64,000 nt of DNA from Mastacembelus armatus (Eukaryota > Chordata > Actinopteri > Synbranchiformes > Mastacembelidae), in contig NC_046637.1 of the NCBI RefSeq assembly GCF_900324485.2, positions 27,183,669 through 27,247,668 on the forward strand, in the 5' to 3' direction. The notes beneath the pieces were generated by a model that ran no database searches, was not told the origin of the DNA, and was given only the letters and a program-made list of their open reading frames with translations. This document shows positions 59,481 through 64,000 of this stretch, piece by piece. Position numbers and translations under genes: made by a program. Numbering within the stretch: position 1 is the stretch's first letter; every line of letters starts with the position of its first letter.

Positions 59481-62400
59481 TGTGTGTGTCTGTGTGTGTG
59501 TGAGCTGATTTACACACTGTCACATTGTTTTCCTTTATAGTTATGGCCTCTAAAACACCATCGCTCTACTTTCAGATATGCTTAGTATCCAGTCATGGCC
59601 TGAAAAGATGTCTGACCTGTCAGTCTTCTCCAACCTGCAAACAATTCAAGGCAGAACAATTTACAAGTGAGCAGCAGTTTTTTTCCACCTCTTTGTTCTT
59701 GTTTTTGGTTTCTCTTGTCAGCTACAGCCATCTTGTGTTACGATTCATTCGATTGGATCTGATAGTGTGTTATGTCATGTTGTTTTTACCCTGGTAAAGA
59801 GGAGTGAACTCTAAAGAGTACACACTAAACTAAACTAAATAAACACTCTCACCTCTTTCCGCCAAGGCTTCGGTTTGAAATAGCTAAATTAAATTGTTTT
59901 CTGAGTTATTGTTCTATCATATTCTCACAGAGGTGGTGTGATTTGGTGGTGGACGTGTCTCATTAGTTAGTTTACGAATTCTCTTGCATGGTCTGTCTGA
60001 TAAAAAAGGTATTTGGGTACAAAATGTTTGTTTCTGAGAGTCTGGTTGGATTTTATGTGGGAAAAAAAATAGGACTTTAATTTTACAACTGAATAGTGAA
60101 GTGGAATCACTGCTGACTATTTAGCTAATGCTGAAATGTATATAACGTAATTTAATGATTGAAATAATATAAAGAGTGTTGACATTTCCAGTCGGTAATT
60201 ACAGATTGTACAATTAAAATTCAGAGGACTATAAGTGTCTCTTAAACTCAAAAAGGTTTCTCAAACTGTATTGGTGACATTCAGATCAGGGTTAATGATT
60301 TTACTGTAATAAACTGATGTAAAGCAATGAAACATGAATGCAATCAGACATTTGTTCAATGAGCTGATGTTCTGACATGATCCAAGAGAAGTTCAGACTA
60401 AGTATAAACCCTGACCACCTGGACATTATGAATCTGAAAATGACCAGCTGGAATGAGTCAGGGTCAGTTATAAAACTGGGAATTATCTTCTGAGAAATCC
60501 AAAGTAATTCTTCATAAACTTCATCAACTCTGAAAGTAGGAAAGTAAAGTGTGACACTGTATAAATGACATATTCAGTGATGGTTACAGTTCACAATTAC
60601 ATATAAAGTTGTTCATAAAATCCAAATTATGAAGCCATAGTATTTTAAAATCAGTTTATTGGGAACTGTTCATTTCTTACACACTTCACCTACTTGCTTA
60701 CTTTTGTATATTTAAGGGGCTACTCTCTTCTGGTGATGGGGAGCCCCTCTCTGACCTCCCTGGGATTACGATCCTTAAGAAAGATAGACGGTGGTGTCTA
60801 CATCACAGGGAACAAGAAGCTCTGCTACCACAACACCGTCAACTGGACACGTATCTTGAGAAGCAGCTTCCCTCCACAGCGACGCCAAAAGCACATTAAC
60901 ATCAAGGAGAACCGACCAAAAAATCAGTGTGGTACGTGCGGTTGGGTCAGTTGAATTCATCTCCTTTATTAAAGTTCATGATGATACAATAGGTTTTGTT
61001 CTTTTATAGTCAATGAGGGCCACGTGTGCGACCCCCTGTGCTCCTCTGACGGCTGCTGGGGCCCCGGGCCAGAACAGTGTCTGTTCTGTAAGAAATACAG
61101 CAGGGGAGGAACGTGCGTGCCAGACTGCATGTTCTTAACTGGGTGAGTTGTCACAAAATAAGAACTAATAATATCCAACTTGTTTGCCTGACATGAGTAA
61201 TGTCCCAGTGTGTAAAGGCACAGCTGAGCCAAGTGTTTCACTGTTATCTGCAGTCTGCTCAACGATTTTGAAAGTAAATAACTTTTGTCCTCATTGCAGG
61301 GAGAGGCGGGAGTTTGCTACTCAGTCAGGGGAATGCATGCCCTGCCACCCTGAGTGTAAGGTCCAGGAGGGGAAAGAGACCTGCACAGGCCCGGTATGCT
61401 TCTCTCAGTTCAGCACTTAGCTAGATAGTTAGATAGATTATCACGTTTGAGTTTACAGGTGTAGTTTGCACAGAACAAACAAGTTCTTCAAACTCAAGAC
61501 TTGTGTTTTAATAACTTTGGGTGTGCTGCTACCACCTAGTGGCTCATGTTACACATGAAAATACTCCTTAAACGTGTTGCGTCTCCACTGACTTTGACCC
61601 TGCTTCCCTCCAGGGGGCAGATCAGTGTGTAGCCTGTGCCAACATGCAGGACGGTCCACACTGTGTCTCCTCGTGTCCTGAGGGCGTGATGGGAGGGGAG
61701 GGGGTTATCTTTAAATACCCCAACAAGCAAGGTCACTGTGAGCCATGCCACATCAACTGTACCCAAACGTAAGAAACGAGTAGAGGCCTGTGTTTCTGCA
61801 CATACGTGGATGCTTTCTGCTTTAATTGACCCCTTATATATTTGGTGTTCAGGTGCAGCGGTCCAGGACTTGGAGACTGCCTGGGGTCTTCTGGGTATGT
61901 TTCTCTTCTCCTTCTGTCATAGCCCATTTTAAATATTTTCACATTTTGATTCTGTATCCAGTGCTGACAATGTGACATCTCTTATTTCTTCCCACCCCTG
62001 TCTCTAGACCTCCGACCCTGGCCATTGTAATGGGAGTAATCGCCCTTCTCTTCGGTTCATTCTCTGTTTTTGTGCTGACTGTTCTGTACCGCCGAGGTCT
62101 CGCCATTCGCCGTAAGCGAGCTATGAGGAGGTACATGGAGAGTGGACAGGTAGGTCAGAGTCTGCAGTTCAGGCGTCATCATGCTGTTATGCATCATTTT
62201 GATTTGTTTTAATGTGTGCGCTACTTGCTGACAGAGTTTCGAGCCTCTGGAACCTGGAGAGAAGGGAGCTAAAGTCCACACTCGGATCCTGAAGCCCACA
62301 GAGCTGCGTAAGATCAAGCTGCTGGGAAACGGCGTGTTTGGATCAGTTCATAAGGTACCTGTGATTGTCACACTTATATAAATACCCTTTCTCTTGCATA

Positions 62401-63975
62401 TTTAATATTTATTTAACACTTCTGCTCTCTGTACCTCAAAGGGCATTTGGATTCCTGAAGGCGACACAGTGAAGCTTCCCGTGGCCATAAAGACGATTCA
62501 TGATCGCACTGGTCGTCAGACCTTCTGTGAGCTGACAGATGTAAGAAAACATGACTCCACTGAAAATGAGCCTTTTCATTATGAAACATTATGAAACACT
62601 CACCTCCTGCAGGCTGGAAAGGTGGATCTGATATGTTTGTAGCTTTCAAACTGCATCCAACCAGGCAATATAATCCTTTCCAGTGCTTCAGTGTAGATAC
62701 TCAGGAGATACATGTAGACTGTGCCCTAAACAAAACTACATTACTTTTATTGGGTCACACTGGGGTCACACACTGAGCTGAACATCAACAACAGAGAGGT
62801 GGATTATGGTGTCGGTGTTGTTTTTATAGTTTTCCATGGACATTTCTAAGGTTTTTATTGCTGTGACCCTGGGTCCCCATTGGAGTACACTATAAATACT
62901 GTGAATCCAGCTGGTTCCTAACTCTTCTGATCAATTGCATTTGATGATTAAAATGTACATTTCTGCTTATTTAGTAAATGTAATCACTAATGATTGAATG
63001 CAAATGTTTCCTACAGCACATGCTGTTGATGGGAAGCCTGGACCACAGTAACATTGTTCGGACCCTGGGTATCTGTCCTGGGCCCAGCCTGCAGCTCATC
63101 ACCCAGCTCAGCAGTCAGGGCTCCTTGCTGGAGCACGTCAGGAACTGCAAGAACAAGCTCAGCCCACAGAGGCTGCTCAACTGGTGTGTTCAAATCGCAA
63201 AGGTAAAGGCTATTTTTGTTTGTTTGAGACATTATTTGCTCTAGTCCAATAACAGCCCAAGCATTAACACCATTCCTGTACTTTCCCATTAGGGTATGTA
63301 TTACCTGGAGGAGAACAGGATGGTCCACAGGAACTTAGCTGCCAGAAATGTGCTCCTCAACAGTAACTACACCGCCCAGATCTCAGACTATGGCATTGCA
63401 GACCTGCTTTACCCTGATGACAAGAAGTACTTTTACAATGAGGTCAAGGTCTGTAGTCTGGAAGAAAATATATGACTGATTCAATAAAAGATGATCAAAG
63501 TTCATTAACAGACGCTTTGGCATGAATTTATTTTGGACATGCTGAGACATTGATCCTGTTTTCCTCTATCCACTGATCACTCCTTCTGCTGGGTTCACTG
63601 ATGTAATCAATAGTAATCAATCATCTGTTTACATCTTCAGACACCAATCAAATGGATGGCATTGGAGAGCATCTTGTTTCGGAGGTACACACACCAGAGT
63701 GACGTCTGGAGTTATGGTGAGATTAACACAACTGGACAGCCCAGTGTGGTTAATATTGTTTGTGATATCAGTAGCGTGGGAGTGTTAGTGTTAGATGTGT
63801 GTCATTAATGCTGTTTCATGACACTTAGGGGTGACAATATGGGAAATGATGTCCTATGGGGCAGAGCCGTACGCAACAATGCGTCCACAGGAAGTTCCTG
63901 ATCTGCTGGAAAAGGGCGAGCGTCTGTCCCAGCCCCAAATTTGCACCATTGATGTGTATATGGTCATGGTCAAGT
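48491..63975 (+). CDS. erbb3: Receptor tyrosine-protein kinase ErbB-3 (HER3), pseudokinase; 3' end outside window
   Basis: Neuregulin receptor that signals as a heterodimer with ErbB2/EGFR/ErbB4. 23 exons in view: 48491-48584, 56125-56279, 56761-56947, 57335-57460, 57713-57778, 57968-58086, 58358-58499, 58709-58822, 59082-59199, 59344-59417, 59576-59666, 60717-60931, 61010-61142, 61300-61393, 61614-61768, 61853-61894, 62008-62149, 62235-62354, 62442-62540, 63017-63202, 63293-63448, 63641-63716, 63829-63975; phases fit and 950 residues are encoded. Order: signal peptide, L domain 1 ([10 protein letters not shown]), furin-like cysteine repeats, L domain 2, second cysteine-rich part, membrane helix (about 646-667), juxtamembrane [11 protein letters not shown], kinase. 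VAIK lysine (746) is kept, but the alpha-C glutamate is His763 and the catalytic Asp is Asn838 (VHRNLAARN), the ErbB3 hallmarks; DFG reads DYG (856-858). The kinase end and C-tail lie beyond the window. Teleost a/b paralogue not resolved. Confidence 0.95.
48598..48656 (+). repeat. erbb3: (CA)n microsatellite at the start of erbb3 intron 1
   Basis: CA repeat with two CAG interruptions beginning about 14 bp after the exon 1 donor. Confidence 0.85.
49499..49710 (+). repeat. Left terminal inverted repeat of the Tc1 element
   Basis: 212 bp, matching 50920-51131 in reverse complement with two differences (a C/T and a G/T near the middle). Outer and inner direct repeats AAGTATTCAGACCC lie near 49513 and 49697. 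Confidence 0.9.
49875..50915 (+). CDS. Tc1-family transposase, open 346-aa frame
   Basis: Cut-and-paste DNA transposase. The N-terminus has two helix-turn-helix (paired-like) parts: first about residues 10-55 ([20 protein letters not shown]), then GRPAK (an AT-hook/GRPR-like linker) and a second about residues 75-120. The catalytic DDE core has WSDETK (first Asp), [10 protein letters not shown] (second Asp) and [10 protein letters not shown] (Glu); 34 residues separate the second Asp and Glu, the DD34E spacing of Tc1. The glycine-rich [17 protein letters not shown] box is intact. Length is in the usual 340-350 range with no stop or frameshift. A possible alternative start is the Met before RSKEL, where many relatives begin. 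Confidence 0.95.
   Translation: MSEQMRIMRSKELPKELRDRIVARHRSGQGYKRISAALKVPKSPVASIILKWKKFGKTRTLPRPGRPAKLSNRGRRALVREVKKNPKITVAELQRCSREMGESSTESTITAALHQSGLYGRVARRKPLLSARHMKARIEFAKKHMKDSQTMRNKILWSDETKIELFGINSKRHVWRKPGTAHHLPNTIPTVKHGGGSIMLWGCFSAAGTGRLVAIEGKMNAAKYRDILEENLFQSAQDLRLGRRFTFQQDNDPKHTAKITKEWLRNNSVTVLDWSSQSPDLNPIEHLWRDLKMAVHQRSPSNLTELERICKEEWQRIPKSRCEKLVASFPRRLMAVLAQKGASTQY
50920..51131 (-). repeat. Right terminal inverted repeat of the Tc1 element
   Basis: Mirror of 49499-49710. It starts 5 bp after the transposase stop codon. Reverse-strand open frames in this repeat are by-products of its sequence. Confidence 0.9.
53941..54003 (-). mobile_element. SINE-like tail fragment
   Basis: Reverse complement of the GATGGATGGA tail plus about 50 bp of the preceding 3' segment of the element at 20842-21210 (CATCCATCCATTATCTATAC, then an ACCAGGGTC and CTGCTGGAGC segment). 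Confidence 0.5.
54140..54165 (+). repeat. (CA)n microsatellite
   Basis: Uninterrupted CA run in erbb3 intron 1. Confidence 0.85.
56542..56566 (+). repeat. Poly(C) run of 25
   Basis: Uninterrupted cytosine homopolymer in erbb3 intron 2, followed by GTCCCCTCC. Long C homopolymers are rare; length may be uncertain because such runs are prone to sequencing error. Confidence 0.85.
59418..59502 (+). repeat. erbb3: (TG)n microsatellite forming the donor side of erbb3 intron 10
   Basis: The TG tract begins at the very first base of the intron: ATTACAG|GTGTGTGTATGTGTG. It runs about 85 bp with CTG interruptions near its end. Confidence 0.9.
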
Positions 63976-64000
63976 GTGAGTGCCTCTCTTCTGTCCTTCT

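Noticed and set aside
59343-59540. Open frame of alternating Val-Cys over the TG tract
   Set aside because: Pure microsatellite translation.

Overview
This is a gene-dense stretch of a ray-finned (teleost) fish nuclear genome. The evidence is multi-exon vertebrate genes with canonical GT-AG introns, teleost-type interspersed repeats (a tRNA-headed SINE, Tc1/mariner, hAT MITE, jockey-superfamily LINE) and many microsatellites. Nothing bacterial, organellar or viral was seen. The species cannot be named from the sequence alone; compact introns suggest a percomorph-like genome.

Layout, left to right: acvr1b (+, first exon outside the window), prkag1 (-), a rheb/rhebl1 GTPase (-), ikzf4 (+), rps26 (-), fkbp11 (-), arf3 (+) and erbb3 (+, running off the right edge inside the kinase domain). 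All eight have human counterparts on chromosome 12q13, but there they lie in separate clusters: PRKAG1-RHEBL1, FKBP11-ARF3, IKZF4-RPS26-ERBB3, and ACVR1B apart. Here they are packed into 64 kb, and the fkbp11-arf3 pair sits between rps26 and erbb3. acvr1b/prkag1 and ikzf4/rps26 are tail-to-tail pairs with nearly abutting poly(A) signals.

The genes do not form one pathway. They cover activin/Nodal signalling (acvr1b), AMPK energy sensing (prkag1), mTORC1 activation (rheb), Ikaros-family transcription (ikzf4), translation (rps26), ER folding (fkbp11), Golgi traffic (arf3) and neuregulin signalling (erbb3). Promoter motifs fit several of these jobs: a perfect CLEAR/E-box palindrome at rheb, a perfect UPRE at fkbp11, a TCTCGCGAGA (BANP-type) element at arf3, ETS and TOP-like tracts at rps26, and paired CCAAT boxes at erbb3.

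The most striking mobile element is a whole-looking Tc1 transposon (49499-51131) in erbb3 intron 1, with an open 346-aa DD34E transposase and 212-bp inverted repeats differing at two positions. Other observations are a GC-AG intron in arf3, a (TG)n tract forming an erbb3 splice donor, five GCACTTT heptamers in the ikzf4 3'UTR, an inverted SINE pair bracketing ikzf4-rps26-fkbp11, a palindromic repeat with hammerhead-like cores, and recurrent TAACGTTA palindromes near gene starts. I found no wholly unknown gene system.
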